In this document: positions 5,084 to 5,623 of the stretch, one piece after another
How positions within the stretch are numbered: the first letter of the stretch is position 1
Layout: every line of letters begins with the position of its first letter
NCBI GenBank assembly: GCA_938041615.1
Contig: CALISV010000307.1
Span: 1-5,623 of the forward strand
Length of the DNA stretch: 5,623 nucleotides
Origin: an uncultured Campylobacter sp.
GTDB taxonomy: Bacteria > Campylobacterota > Campylobacteria > Campylobacterales > Campylobacteraceae
Direction: 5' to 3'
Made by a program: the position numbers and the translations under genes
Notes under the pieces: generated by a model
Database searches by the model: none
The model's input: the letters and a program-made list of their open reading frames with translations, nothing else
Told to the model about the DNA's origin: nothing

Positions 5084-5623
5084 TCAAATTTCACTCTCTT
5101 TTAGCTGCTCGATCTTGGCTGCTACGCTTCTATTCGTCACCTTTTCTATTTCCTCGCTCGTTGCGGTCATTATCGCTTCAAAGCTACCGTAAAATTTGAC
5201 GAGTTTTGCGATGCTACCAGCCGATACGCCCGCGTCTGCTAGCTTGCTAGCGCCCAGATCCTCCTTGCGCTTGGTTTTTTGATGAAAGGTGATGGCAAAT
5301 CTGTGCGCCTCGTCGCGCAGCCGCTGAAAAAACTGCAGCCGTCTGTCGCCCGTTGGTAGCGTAAATACGCCGCTGCTAGCGTAAATTTTATCCCTCGCGC
5401 CGCCTTTTGCGCGGTGGGCTTTGGCGTCTATTTTTTCTTTTGAGATGGCGAGTATATCGACGTTTGCGCCGCTACTAGCGATGATCTCCGAGGCGAGGTC
5501 TAGTAGCGCCTGACCGCCGTCGATGAGCCAGAGATCTGGTGGACTAAGTTTGTCAAATCGCAAAGCACGCTCTGTTAGCATCTGGCGCATCTGGTCGTAG
5601 TCGTTTGCGTGGGAGAGGTGCAT
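5084..5623 (-). CDS. uvrC: UvrC, C-terminal part (179 aa visible, 5' end outside window)
   Basis: UvrC is the nuclease of the UvrABC excision-repair complex; it cuts on both sides of a DNA lesion. What is visible is the C-terminal RNase H-like endonuclease domain, which makes the 5' cut. It includes LWLIDGGQ (D35 of the fragment, a catalytic aspartate), the LPTGDRRLQFFQRLRDEAHRFAITFH-type region with H107, and a C-terminal (HhH)2-like region at about 121-178. Family members are near 600 residues, so roughly two thirds (GIY-YIG nuclease and UVR domains) lies to the right. The methionine at the window edge is internal, not the start. The hairpins of the HhH region are degenerate (AGVSAGS and VTNRSVA instead of GxG-type turns). 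The TGA stop is part of a GAAATTTGAC motif. Confidence 0.93.
   Translation of the reverse strand: MHLSHANDYDQMRQMLTERALRFDKLSPPDLWLIDGGQALLDLASEIIASSGANVDILAISKEKIDAKAHRAKGGARDKIYASSGVFTLPTGDRRLQFFQRLRDEAHRFAITFHQKTKRKEDLGASKLADAGVSAGSIAKLVKFYGSFEAIMTATSEEIEKVTNRSVAAKIEQLKESEI

Overview
The window comes from a Campylobacter-type epsilonproteobacterium, most likely one of the GC-richer species around C. showae, C. rectus, C. curvus or C. gracilis. The evidence is the divergent arrangement dnaJ / racR-racS-recR (as I recall, the C. jejuni Cj1260c-Cj1263 order), the short 190-residue epsilonproteobacterial form of RecR, TATAAT/TAAAAT -10 boxes in T-rich DNA, a moderate GC content by eye, and a very high density of AAATTT(G) motifs between genes. 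The species is inferred, not proven.

Layout, left to right. Positions 1-305 are non-coding: tandem UUCG-type hairpins read rightward, a leftward terminator for the recR operon, and about ten AAATTT motifs. Positions 306-2783 are a tightly overlapping leftward operon, racR (OmpR-type response regulator) - racS (histidine kinase) - recR (recombination mediator). recR probably starts at a TTG inside the end of racS. Positions 2784-2944 form a divergent promoter region with one -10 box for each direction. Positions 2945-4117 hold dnaJ with a GTG start. A 118-base gap with long imperfect hairpins follows. Positions 4236-4829 encode a secreted, cysteine-rich Sel1-repeat (Hcp-like) protein. Positions 4830-5083 are a convergent, motif-packed spacer. 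Positions 5084-5623 are the 3' part of uvrC, which runs off the right edge.

Together these are a stress and signalling block (RacRS beside the Hsp70 co-chaperone DnaJ), two DNA-repair genes (recR and uvrC), and a periplasmic or secreted repeat protein. The genes are of known families. The unusual layer is the repeat DNA: by hand count about 48 copies of AAATTT, around 30 of them in roughly 840 non-coding bases. Many extend toward the perfect palindrome GTCAAATTTGAC, form inverted repeats, and carry the stop codons of several genes. AAATTT matches RAATTY, the site methylated by the C. jejuni transformation methyltransferase CtsM, so a role as a self-DNA mark is a testable idea.
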